A DNA stretch of 48,141 bases from Mycobacterium sp. 1274761.0 (lineage in GTDB: Bacteria; Actinomycetota; Actinomycetes; Mycobacteriales; Mycobacteriaceae): the NCBI RefSeq assembly GCF_001668615.1, contig NZ_LZMC01000101.1, forward strand, positions 1 through 48,141, read 5' to 3'. This document shows, one piece after another, positions 8,030 to 15,724 of the stretch. The notes below the pieces were generated by a model that did not search any database, was not told where the DNA came from, and was given only the letters and a program-made list of their open reading frames with translations. Position numbers and translations under genes: made by a program. Each line of letters opens with the position of its first letter. Position 1 is the stretch's first letter.

Positions 8030-9598
8030 ATGACCGACGGGCCGATCCGCGACGACCACGCCGAGCTGCTGCGACGACGCGCGCTCACCGAAGACGCCGC
8101 GCGACCCGACGCCGTCGCGCGCAGGCATGCCGCAGGTGGGCGCACGGCGCGCGAGAACATCGACGACCTCGTCGACACGGGATCACTCATCGAATACGGC
8201 CGGTTCGCCATCGCGGCGCAGCGGTTCCGCCGTGAGCTCGATGATCTGATCGCGCGCACACCCGCCGATGGGCTGATAGCGGGCACCGCGCGCATCAACA
8301 GCGCGCTGTTCGGCGACGCACGCAGTGCGTGCGCGGTGCTGTCCTACGACTACACCGTCTTGGCGGGCACCCAGGGCTATCTCGGCCACCGGAAGAAAGA
8401 CCGGCTGTTCGAGCTGATCGAGCGGATGCGGTTGCCGACGGTGTTCTTCGCCGAGGGCGGTGGCGGCAGGCCCGGCGACACCGACTTTCCGACGGTGTCG
8501 TCGCTGGAAACGCGGGCGTTCAAGCTGTGGGCTCAGTTGTCCGGTGTGGTGCCGCGCATTGCCATCGTCAAGGGCCGCTGTTTCGCGGGCAACGCGGTCA
8601 TCGCGGGCGCGTCCGATTTGATCGTCGCAACGCGGGACGCCTCGCTCGGGATGGGTGGGCCGGCGATGATCGCCGGCGGCGGCCTGGGCGACGTTCATCC
8701 CGATGAGGTCGGGCCGATGTCGATGCAGGAGCCCAACGGTGTCGTCGACGTCGTCGTCGCCGATGAGGCGGAGGCCGTCGCTGTCACCAAGCGGCTGCTG
8801 GGTTACTTTCAAGGGGTTACGGAGCCGGGCGAGGCCGGCGACCAAACCGCCTTGCGCACAATGATTCCCGAGCGCGAAAGACGAGCCTATGATGTCGGGC
8901 CGGTGGTCACGACGCTGGCCGATAAAGGTTCGGTGACGTTCCTGCGGCCCCGCTGGGCACGCGAGATGGTGACGGCGTTTGCGCGCATCGAGGGCCGCGC
9001 GGTCGGAGTCATCGCCAACGACACGCGCTATATGGCCGGCGCGATCACCGCGGCCGCGGCCGACAAGGCGGCCCGTTTCCTGCAGCTGTGTGACTGCTTC
9101 GGGATCCCGGTTGTGTCGCTGATCGATTGCCCTGGCTACATGGTGGGTCCGGCCGCCGAAGCCGAGGCGCTGGTGCGGCGCGCGTCGCGGATGCTGGTGG
9201 CCGGTGCCGCGTTGCGGGTGCCGATGGTCGCGGTCGTGCTGCGCCGTGGGTATGGCCTTGGGGCACAGGCGATGACCGGCGGCAGTCTGCATGAGCCGGT
9301 GCTGACCGTTGCGTGGCCGGGCGCACATCTCGGGCCGATGGGGCTCGAGGGTGCGGTGCGGCTGGGCCTGCGCAAGGAGTTGGAGGCGATCGCCGACGAG
9401 GAGGAGCGCGAGCGGCGGGTGCGGAAGGCGACGGCGGCTGCGCAGGACAACGCCAAGGCGCTCAATGCCGCAGCGCTGTTCGAAATCGATGACGTCATCG
9501 ATCCCGTCGACACCCGGCGGATCATCGCCGAAACACTCACGGCGGCAACGGCTCACGCGGAGCCCGGTCCGCCGCGTCGATTCGTCGACACCTGGTGA
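8030..9598 (+). CDS. Acyl-CoA carboxylase beta subunit (carboxyltransferase)
   Basis: About 522 residues from the ATG at 8030. The protein has both crotonase-fold halves of biotin-dependent carboxyltransferases: an N-terminal half with GRTARENIDDLVD, YDYTVLAGTQGYLGHRKKDR and the loop GGGGRPGDTD, and a C-terminal half with VGVIANDTRYMAGAITAAAA, GYMVGPAAEAEALVRR and RRGYGLGAQAMTGGS. Such subunits transfer carboxylate from biotin to acetyl-, propionyl- or longer acyl-CoAs. No biotin carboxylase or carrier gene is adjacent, so it must pair with a subunit encoded elsewhere or act on a separate substrate. It is divergent from the MarR gene and shares its control region. Confidence 0.88.
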   Translation: MTDGPIRDDHAELLRRRALTEDAARPDAVARRHAAGGRTARENIDDLVDTGSLIEYGRFAIAAQRFRRELDDLIARTPADGLIAGTARINSALFGDARSACAVLSYDYTVLAGTQGYLGHRKKDRLFELIERMRLPTVFFAEGGGGRPGDTDFPTVSSLETRAFKLWAQLSGVVPRIAIVKGRCFAGNAVIAGASDLIVATRDASLGMGGPAMIAGGGLGDVHPDEVGPMSMQEPNGVVDVVVADEAEAVAVTKRLLGYFQGVTEPGEAGDQTALRTMIPERERRAYDVGPVVTTLADKGSVTFLRPRWAREMVTAFARIEGRAVGVIANDTRYMAGAITAAAADKAARFLQLCDCFGIPVVSLIDCPGYMVGPAAEAEALVRRASRMLVAGAALRVPMVAVVLRRGYGLGAQAMTGGSLHEPVLTVAWPGAHLGPMGLEGAVRLGLRKELEAIADEEERERRVRKATAAAQDNAKALNAAALFEIDDVIDPVDTRRIIAETLTAATAHAEPGPPRRFVDTW

Positions 9599-9883
9599 GG
9601 CAAGACTTCCGCGGCGAGCAAATGCGGAATCGTCGGACTCGCCCGCAACAACAGCGACTGCTCGTGCTCGTCGCAGAACGGCAGTGTCGCTGGGAGTTTC
9701 TCGGCGAGTGGTCACTCGAAGCGAAGGTTGCGACGTGAACATGGGATGTCCGGTACCGCCAACATTATCGAACAGCTATGGACTCAACCCGCGAGGATGC
9801 GCATTATTGCAGTGAATCCGCGATGTGCGAGCAGAGCTTGCGGGCAGTTATTCATTGCGCAGTAGGCCGCGACCGGACTCTTG
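9599..9883. other. Convergent intergenic region, no confident gene
   Basis: This 285-bp stretch separates the ends of the carboxylase gene and the EspI-like ATPase. It is less GC-rich around 9750-9860. A 26-codon frame (GTG 9735 to TGA 9815) exists but has no ribosome site or recognisable product. I see no repeat or RNA gene here. Confidence 0.4.
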
Positions 9884-11464
9884 TCACCGGCGTTCCCGCG
9901 GGCCTCCGGTCGTTAAGGCGAAGTGCTCGGCGATCGCGGAAGTGATCTCGATGAAGCGCCGCCGGGTCAACGGCGATATCTCCGACTGTACGTCGATGAC
10001 GCCGCCGGGACGCAGGTGCGAGTCGAACGGCACCTCGATGACGACCTGACCTCGGCTGGCGAATTGTTGCATCAGGATCGACCGGGTGCGCTTGTCGGCG
10101 TGCCCGTCGGAGTCGTTGAGCACCACGACGGTGCGGTTCAGTAGACCAGTGAAGCCGCGGTTGGCCAGCCACTCCATCGTCTGCCCGGCGGCCGATGCGC
10201 CGTCCACCCACGGCGAGGAGACCACGATCAACGCGTCGAGATCGCGCAGCACCTCCTGCGCGATCGGCGAGTCCAGCGTCGACCCGCAGTCCACGATCGA
10301 GATGGTGAAGTGCTTGTCCAGCCGTGCGGTGGCCTCGCGATAGATCGCGGGGTCGAGCACGCGGCGGCGCGCCGTGCTGGATTCACCGGCGAGCACGAAG
10401 AGCCCCGCGGCATTGTTGCCCACCCGGCTACGGACGTCAGCGAAGGTATCGAGGTGTTCGTCGGCCGCCAACTCCCAGTACGAGCCCGCGGCGTTGGGAT
10501 CGATGCGGCTGCCGAGCTTGCCGAACGCGGTGTCGGCGTCGATGGCCACCACGCGGTCGTCCTGACGCAGCTCGGCGAAAATGGAGCCGACACTGGCCGA
10601 GACGGTCGTCTTGCCGACGCCACCCTTCCCGAATACGCCGATCTTAAAGTGCCCGCGAAGCAGCGACCGGATCTTGTTCTCCAGCTCGGCCAACCGCTGC
10701 TCGTCGGGCGACGGGCCGAGGTTGATCAGCCCGAAGGTGCCGCGATAGACGGCACGCCGCCAACCTTTCCGCGGCCGGGTTTTCTTGGTGGGCACCAGCT
10801 CACTCGTGCGGAAGCTGTCGACATAGGAGTAGTTGACCGGCACTTGGGCGGCTGGGCCTGCGGACGAGTTGGGGGGCGAAGGTTGTGACGACCAACCTTG
10901 ACCCGTCAGCCGCGCGGACCAGTGCTGCTCACGGGACGTCTCGCCTCGCCATGTTTGCGCAGTGGGCGGGCTGGCAACAGGCGGTACTCCACGTGTTGTT
11001 GTAGCGCCCGGCGGCCTAAGCGCTCTTTCCGACCCACTCGCGAAGCTGTCCCCGGCCCCGTGAAGCTCGCCTCCATGCAGCGGAACACCGGTTTCGGCGG
11101 ACTGTTCCGACGAAGGCGCTTGCCGAAAGCCACCTGGTGGGATGCGCCGCGGTCCGGTGACGCTGAGATTGGGGTCTGTCGGGCCGTCGGGACCACCCGG
11201 GGTTCCCCGATTTTCCAGCGGCTGATTCCCGCCATCGTCAGATCGGTGGTGGCCGTAGGCGTTGGGCCCCCTTGGCGTCGGATCATCATCGACGCCGTTG
11301 CGTAAGCGCAGATCATCCGGCTCGCTTCCTGGTGAGACCGCCCGTGGCTGGACCTCGGGTCCATCGCCAGGAACTGCGGATGGTGAAAGACGTTCCCGCA
11401 GGAACTCATCGCGTTCGGTCACGGCGTCAATCCTCTCCAGCGGTGTCATGCCGGGCCACGGCAC
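9884..11464 (-). CDS. EspI-like / MinD-type ATPase with proline-rich N-terminus
   Basis: The 526-residue protein (GTG start complementary to 11462-11464; an alternative ATG lies five codons later at 11449) has a disordered Pro/Gly/Ser-rich N-terminal half (about 25-210), a basic segment, and a C-terminal P-loop ATPase of the MinD/ParA class. The deviant Walker A box is GKGGVGKTT at 279-287; VVAIDADTAFGKLG and SIVDCGSTLDS follow as Walker A' and B regions. This architecture is that of EspI (Rv3876) and related ATPases of type VII secretion loci. No other ESX gene is present, so it is an orphan. It is transcribed in the same direction as, and downstream of, the RyR-ptsH operon, 318 bp away. Confidence 0.85.
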   Translation of the reverse strand: MPWPGMTPLERIDAVTERDEFLRERLSPSAVPGDGPEVQPRAVSPGSEPDDLRLRNGVDDDPTPRGPNAYGHHRSDDGGNQPLENRGTPGGPDGPTDPNLSVTGPRRIPPGGFRQAPSSEQSAETGVPLHGGELHGAGDSFASGSERALRPPGATTTRGVPPVASPPTAQTWRGETSREQHWSARLTGQGWSSQPSPPNSSAGPAAQVPVNYSYVDSFRTSELVPTKKTRPRKGWRRAVYRGTFGLINLGPSPDEQRLAELENKIRSLLRGHFKIGVFGKGGVGKTTVSASVGSIFAELRQDDRVVAIDADTAFGKLGSRIDPNAAGSYWELAADEHLDTFADVRSRVGNNAAGLFVLAGESSTARRRVLDPAIYREATARLDKHFTISIVDCGSTLDSPIAQEVLRDLDALIVVSSPWVDGASAAGQTMEWLANRGFTGLLNRTVVVLNDSDGHADKRTRSILMQQFASRGQVVIEVPFDSHLRPGGVIDVQSEISPLTRRRFIEITSAIAEHFALTTGGPRERR

Positions 11465-11782
11465 CGGCCAGGCTGACTAGCAGGCCCCATTCGAACATCT
11501 CGTTCGACGGCCACGGCGCCTGGCGCGAGATAGATAGTGAAGTAGCAGGGCGCCATCAAGCGATCCGTCACAGCAGCTTACCGATCGAGTACTCCTTAGG
11601 GGCCGGCCGATTCGGGAGCCCACCCGAAACTCCGGGCACCCGACGCGGTCCCCAAATGCGAAAGCGCCGTCAGCACGGTGCTGACCTGCCCGAGCAGCCA
11701 TCCGTCCACGTCGGCCCCTTCCGTCGCAGCCAGCCTAACCCGCAGCCAGCAGGCCTTTCTGCGGCATTTTCACATCCCGGGA
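11465..11782. other. Intergenic region between ptsH and the EspI-like ATPase
   Basis: This 318-bp stretch lies downstream of ptsH and upstream of the ATPase, both on the reverse strand. It holds a 17-bp palindrome at 11669-11685 (separate entry). An open frame across part of it has no family features. I see no RNA gene or insertion sequence. Confidence 0.4.
11669..11685. promoter_or_regulatory. 17-bp palindrome, candidate operator
   Basis: GTCAGCAC and GTGCTGAC are perfect 8-bp inverted copies around a single G. The site is about 205-220 bp upstream of the ATPase start and about 100 bp beyond the ptsH stop. The short spacing resembles a dimeric repressor site more than a terminator hairpin. 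Confidence 0.45.
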
Positions 11783-12040
11783 CTAGGCGTCGAGGTCCTG
11801 CTCGACCAAGCCGGCGACCGTCGCGAGTGCCTGGTCGTCGTCGGACTGCACGGTCACCTGCGCGCCGTTGCCAGCACCGAGGGTCATGATCATCAGCGCA
11901 GAGCCGGCGTCGACGGGTTCGCCGCCGTCCAACGAGAGAGTGACGGGGACACCGGTGTTGACGACGGCCTCGGCGATGATCGCTGCGGGGCGGGCGTGCA
12001 GGCCGATCGCAGATCCGACGGTGACGGTCTTCTCGGGCAT
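11783..12040 (-). CDS. ptsH: Phosphocarrier protein HPr
   Basis: The 85-residue protein is HPr of the phosphoenolpyruvate:sugar phosphotransferase system. The phosphoryl-accepting histidine H15 sits in IGLHARPA, and the regulatory-serine region is GSALMIMTLGAG with S47. HPr takes phosphate from Enzyme I and normally passes it to a sugar-specific Enzyme IIA. A clear ribosome site (aaggaga) precedes the ATG. It follows the RyR-domain gene by 24 bp on the same strand, so it is the second gene of that operon, while ptsI ends the divergent operon. No Enzyme II is encoded in the window, so its local phosphoryl acceptor is unknown. Confidence 0.95.
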   Translation of the reverse strand: MPEKTVTVGSAIGLHARPAAIIAEAVVNTGVPVTLSLDGGEPVDAGSALMIMTLGAGNGAQVTVQSDDDQALATVAGLVEQDLDA

Positions 12041-12064
12041 GAGCTCTCCTTGAGGCGGACGGAC

Positions 12065-14611
12065 CTATCCGCCGCGCGTGCCGTCCATGTCCAGAGGGCC
12101 TTCGTAGGTCTCGAGGAACTGCTTGGCAGGCACGGGCCATTGTTCACCGTGGTGTCCTCGAACGATCCAGTCGCCGGGCCTGGCCAGCGCATCGCCTTCC
12201 TTGGTTGCGACGACTTCGTCCGCGGTGACCCTGCGTGCCTCCACCGTGCCCGTCCGGCGGTAACGGTGGCCCTCGACAAACTCGTGCGAACCCTCGAAAA
12301 TCCCTGTCGCCACTGATCTTTCGCGCCCGCGCTCGTCGGTAACAGCCCAATCCCCGGCTTTGCCGTGCATGGTGTCTCCTGAGCCGGTGGTCCAGGTCCA
12401 ATCGCGGTCGCGCCGCTGGGCGGACACCACGCCCCGTCTCCGATACCGGCGCCACTGTGGCTCACCGGCTGAATCGACGACGGGCCGCGGGTCGGGCTTG
12501 GGTATCGAGCGATAACCGAGATTGCGCAGGCTCACCAGCGTGCCGACCAGGCTGCGCTGAGCCCGAGTGAGATTCAGCCGAGGATCTGGATCGGTGACGC
12601 CCTGCTTCCTCAGCTCGGCATCCTGCTCCATGAGCTCCTCCCACGGCAGCAGTCGATCGTGTCGACGCTCGGCGTCGCAACGCTGCTCGGCGTGTTTCCA
12701 GCCTGCATCGAAATAGAAGCGGCACCAGTCCTCATGCTCTCGGCGAAGCAAGAGTTCGGCGGTATCAGAGTCGAAACCCAGTTCTTGTAGTTGCTGCAGT
12801 GGGGACATTTCGGCGAAGTCGGCCGCCAGCGGCGAAGCCGGCGGATACTCCAGGGTGTTCCATGTATGACCGACCGCCTCAACCAACCACAACGTATTGA
12901 TGACCTGACGCCTGTTCGATTGCTTGACGAACGGGTCCAGGAGCTTCCATGGGCGTGCAGTCCATTGCGATCGGTCCTCGCCTGCGCTGTAGCGCTCGTG
13001 AATGAGCTCGGCAGCATGTTCCCAAACATCCTGCGGCGCATCGGGATCAAGCTCCATGCTGATCGGAAAACGATAGAGCTGCCCGACGATCGACGTTTCG
13101 GGCAGCGTGACCGCTGCTGCCGATGCCTGATAGATCCTCAACCGCGGAAAGCGCGCCGCCAGGCGGGTGCCATGAATCTCGATGGACGGATCGGACAATA
13201 CGACAGCACACCGTTGTGAATCGAGACCGGCGAGGTGCTCGCTGATCACCTCAACCGTCGGCTCGACGTCGTAAGCGTCCACCGCGATCCCGGTCTGTCC
13301 CGGCGCGATGCGGCTCTGGCGCAGGTAATGGTCCTCGACGAATCCGGGGGCACCTCTCGCCAGGATCGCGACGCGCGACGGCGGGCGGTGGTCACCACTG
13401 GCATAGACTTCCTGCTCGCGGTGGGCTTGTGCCAGTTCCGAACTCAGTGCGTACGTCATCGGATACAGCCCGCACAGGACCACGGTGTCCGGCGGGATGA
13501 GGGCGTGGCCCTTGGCTGCCGTGGCGGTCAGATGCCGCACAACCTTCGTCGCGGTGATCTCGTATCGTCCGACTGCATCGGCAACCCAGCGTCGATGCCG
13601 TGACTGTGAGGCCGCCATTTCATCTTCGTCGAGAAAACTGCGGCGCCATACCTCGGCTTGCCACGGGTCGTCGATACGCACCGTCAAGGGCAGGCGCAGC
13701 CGGTCGTCGCCGAGATAGTCCATCGCAGAGCTGATCGCTGCGAGCCGCGCCTCGTTCTGTGCCGGATCCTCGGAGAGCAGATAGAGGCGATCCAGTTTCT
13801 TCCACAGTCGCAGGCTGCTCAGCGGGCTCGGATCGCCGAGGCTGACTTCGCGCACTCGCGCTCCAAGCGCGCGGACTTCGGCTACGCACGTCCGGTCCGC
13901 GGAGGCAGTGATCACCACCAGTGTCTCGTCGTCGTCCAAACTGGCCGCGATGGCGCGAAGCATGGAAATGGTCTCGTCATCCATGCCCACCACGACGGTC
14001 ACCGACCGCGCCCGCCAGATGGCGATCCGATCGAGCTGCGAGCGACACAAGGTCAGGGCCGCAGCCAGCGCGGTGGTCAGCGTCGTACTGATCGCAAGAA
14101 GCCGCGCAAGCTCCAAGGCCAAGGGCATGGCATCGGTGCCGCAGACACCCCGTTCGGAACCGTAACGGCCTTCGACATTGCCCACGAAAAGCCCCAGTGT
14201 CCACGACAGCGGTGCAAAAAACGGAGATTGCTCGTCGTGACAGCGCCAGTACGCGCTCATCCCGAGAGCCACCGCCGAGGCCGCCATACCCGCCAGCATC
14301 AGGATGGGTGTGCCGCCGAAGGTCCGGTGACCGGTCAGCCGCGACAGCATGAACAAAGCCAACGGAAAGGCCAATACCGTCAGCACCGTGAGGACGGAAC
14401 CTGGTGCACCGAACCAGCGAAGTCCGCTCCAAACATGTTCGGGCAGAGCAGGTCTCAGCGCAATCAAACACAAGTACCCGATGCACGCGGCGTAGCAGGC
14501 AACCACCACGTACCGGCTGGTGTGAACGGTGGTGTGCAGCAGGCGCCGGCGTCGTGGAACGACCTGCATACCACCCGCCGGCGGACCGGGGCCGCCCGCT
14601 TTGCTGGTCAT
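12065..14611 (-). CDS. Membrane protein with TrkA-N-like Rossmann region, RyR domain and paired GDW repeats
   Basis: 848 residues. The N-terminus has hydrophobic segments at about 33-55, 71-92, 100-122 and 161-190, with a further apolar stretch (132-147) between the third and fourth that could be re-entrant. The soluble part starts with VTVVVGMDDETISML (204-218), a degenerate TrkA-N/Rossmann strand-turn-helix, and a second Rossmann-like unit near 374-420. A ryanodine-receptor-type RyR domain follows at about 531-665 (HERYSAGEDRSQWTARPW; later EHEDWCRFYFDAGWKHAEQR and LLPWEEL). The C-terminus carries two related units, KAGDWAV (751-757) and RPGDWIV (811-817), each followed by a Phe-Glu-rich tail. 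The shape suggests a ligand-gated membrane sensor or channel. It is the first gene of the operon with ptsH and is divergent from the PfkB/TIR operon. Function unproven. Confidence 0.82.
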   Translation of the reverse strand: MTSKAGGPGPPAGGMQVVPRRRRLLHTTVHTSRYVVVACYAACIGYLCLIALRPALPEHVWSGLRWFGAPGSVLTVLTVLAFPLALFMLSRLTGHRTFGGTPILMLAGMAASAVALGMSAYWRCHDEQSPFFAPLSWTLGLFVGNVEGRYGSERGVCGTDAMPLALELARLLAISTTLTTALAAALTLCRSQLDRIAIWRARSVTVVVGMDDETISMLRAIAASLDDDETLVVITASADRTCVAEVRALGARVREVSLGDPSPLSSLRLWKKLDRLYLLSEDPAQNEARLAAISSAMDYLGDDRLRLPLTVRIDDPWQAEVWRRSFLDEDEMAASQSRHRRWVADAVGRYEITATKVVRHLTATAAKGHALIPPDTVVLCGLYPMTYALSSELAQAHREQEVYASGDHRPPSRVAILARGAPGFVEDHYLRQSRIAPGQTGIAVDAYDVEPTVEVISEHLAGLDSQRCAVVLSDPSIEIHGTRLAARFPRLRIYQASAAAVTLPETSIVGQLYRFPISMELDPDAPQDVWEHAAELIHERYSAGEDRSQWTARPWKLLDPFVKQSNRRQVINTLWLVEAVGHTWNTLEYPPASPLAADFAEMSPLQQLQELGFDSDTAELLLRREHEDWCRFYFDAGWKHAEQRCDAERRHDRLLPWEELMEQDAELRKQGVTDPDPRLNLTRAQRSLVGTLVSLRNLGYRSIPKPDPRPVVDSAGEPQWRRYRRRGVVSAQRRDRDWTWTTGSGDTMHGKAGDWAVTDERGRERSVATGIFEGSHEFVEGHRYRRTGTVEARRVTADEVVATKEGDALARPGDWIVRGHHGEQWPVPAKQFLETYEGPLDMDGTRGG

Positions 14612-14618
14612 TGGAAAC

Positions 14619-14624
14619 AGCGTA
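14619..14624 (-). promoter_or_regulatory. Predicted -10 element of the RyR-ptsH operon (leaderless)
   Basis: On the reverse strand the hexamer is TACGCT, ending 7 nt before the ATG of the RyR-domain gene, with no Shine-Dalgarno in between. A leaderless start is implied. Confidence 0.5.
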
Positions 14625-14644
14625 GTGCCACGGTGTGCACGGGG

Positions 14645-14656
14645 GCGGCCTGCCGC
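14645..14656. promoter_or_regulatory. Short inverted repeat between divergent promoters, GCGGC-CT-GCCGC
   Basis: A 5-2-5 inverted repeat lies midway between the two predicted transcription starts, about 35 bp upstream of one and 40 bp upstream of the other, where a shared repressor could act. The arms are pure G/C, so in this genome it may be chance. Confidence 0.25.
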
Positions 14657-14672
14657 GCGGGCTCGTGTTCGC

Positions 14673-14678
14673 TATCGT
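14673..14678 (+). promoter_or_regulatory. Predicted -10 element of the PfkB-TIR operon
   Basis: TATCGT fits TANNNT and ends 6 nt before a GTG at 14685 that opens a 26-codon frame leading into the PfkB start. The most direct reading is a leaderless transcript starting on that GTG. Confidence 0.5.
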
Positions 14679-14684
14679 TTCGAC

Positions 14685-14765
14685 GTGGTAGCAGAACAAT
14701 CGGCGCGGCGGGCCGTCGTGCTCGGTTGGGACCCCATCCCCGCAAATATGTTGCGAGGCGGCTGA
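14685..14765 (+). CDS. Possible leaderless 26-residue upstream ORF coupled to the PfkB kinase
   Basis: A GTG-initiated frame encodes 26 residues beginning VVAEQSARRAVVLGWDP (initiator read as Met) and stops at TGA 14763-14765. The last base of that TGA is the first base of the PfkB ATG (TGATG), the usual geometry for termination-reinitiation coupling. The GTG lies 6 nt after a TANNNT hexamer, as expected for a leaderless mRNA. The peptide has no recognised domain; it may serve only to bring ribosomes to the PfkB start or may act as a regulatory leader. Confidence 0.4.
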   Translation: MVAEQSARRAVVLGWDPIPANMLRGG

Positions 14766-15724
14766 TGGCGGGTTCGGTGCGGTCGCCCATGCGTGTGGTG
14801 GTCCTCGGCAGTTTGGTCTTCGACATGACGGTGAACGTCGAGCGTGTTCCGCGAACACATGAGACCGTGCTCGCGTCCGGCCTGACAATCAGCGGCGGGG
14901 GCAAGGGGCTGTGCCAAGCCGTTGCTGCCCGCCGACTCGGGGCCGACGTCGATTTGATCGGCCGTCTGGGCGCGGATGTTTTCGGCGATTTCCTGCTCGA
15001 CATCATCGACGCCGAAGGCATCCAACGGCATGCCGTCCAGCTCGACCCCGTTGGGACCCACATCGGGATCCCGATCATCACCCTCGACGGAAACAACCGC
15101 ATCATCGGCGTTCCCCGAGCGAGCGGCAATGTGAGCGCCGCTGACGTCGATGCGGCACGCTCGGCGCTGGCGCGCTGCGAAGTCCTGCTTCTGCAGGGGG
15201 AAACGCCGCTTGCCGCGTGTCACCGCGCGCTCGAATTGATCGCCGAAAACACCGTGGTCGTATGGAATCCGGCACCGGCTACGTTCGCGTTGAAGGACAT
15301 GCTCGGCGGGGTGCTCGGCACAAAAGTCACCTGGTTGACGCCGAATGAGACCGAGGCGACCACGCTCACCGGACTGGAGGTGGTCGACCCCGACTCGGCG
15401 CTCGCCGCGGCAAGAATGATCCAGGACACCTACCGTCACGTGGGTGTCGTCGTGACGCTGGGTGATCGCGGTTCGGTCGCCGTCGAGAAAACCGGCACAG
15501 TCGTGGTGGAACCGCCGTTCGCGGTGGACGCCACGGACCCGACCGCCGCCGGCGACACCTTCTCGGCCGCGTTCGGGGTCGCCTTGGCGCGTTCCACGGA
15601 CGTCGACGGTGCCCTCACTTTTGCCAGTGCGGCCGGCGCGCTGACCGCAACGCGCCTCGGCGCGGTGTTGAGCATTCCCCATATTGAAGAGGTGTCTTCC
15701 TTGATCGAAACGCGGAAACGATGA
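14765..15724 (+). CDS. PfkB/ribokinase-family carbohydrate kinase (ribokinase-like)
   Basis: The 319-residue protein starts at ATG 14765, with gaggcgg as a possible ribosome site. It has the ribokinase fold: VVVLGSLVFDMTVNVERVP at the N-terminus, the sugar-binding motif GGGKGLCQAVAARRLG (44-59), TPNETE (192-197) and the C-terminal signature DPTAAGDTFSAA (258-269) with the catalytic base D264. Two positions differ from textbook ribokinases: the anion-hole motif reads AAGD in place of GAGD, and LC replaces AN after GGKG. It probably phosphorylates a pentose, hexose or nucleoside; the substrate is not predictable. Its stop overlaps the TIR gene start by 4 bp (ATGA). Confidence 0.88.
   Translation: MAGSVRSPMRVVVLGSLVFDMTVNVERVPRTHETVLASGLTISGGGKGLCQAVAARRLGADVDLIGRLGADVFGDFLLDIIDAEGIQRHAVQLDPVGTHIGIPIITLDGNNRIIGVPRASGNVSAADVDAARSALARCEVLLLQGETPLAACHRALELIAENTVVVWNPAPATFALKDMLGGVLGTKVTWLTPNETEATTLTGLEVVDPDSALAAARMIQDTYRHVGVVVTLGDRGSVAVEKTGTVVVEPPFAVDATDPTAAGDTFSAAFGVALARSTDVDGALTFASAAGALTATRLGAVLSIPHIEEVSSLIETRKR

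Noticed and set aside
8183..9742. A 519-codon open frame antisense to the carboxylase gene
   Set aside because: Same shadow effect; composition is unlike a real protein and the sense strand has all carboxyltransferase motifs.
9735..9815. Forward 26-codon frame between carboxylase and ATPase genes
   Set aside because: No promoter, ribosome site or recognisable sequence.
13658..14764. N-terminal extension of the PfkB frame by about 369 codons
   Set aside because: The extension runs antisense through the RyR gene and has non-protein composition; the kinase fold begins right after ATG 14765.
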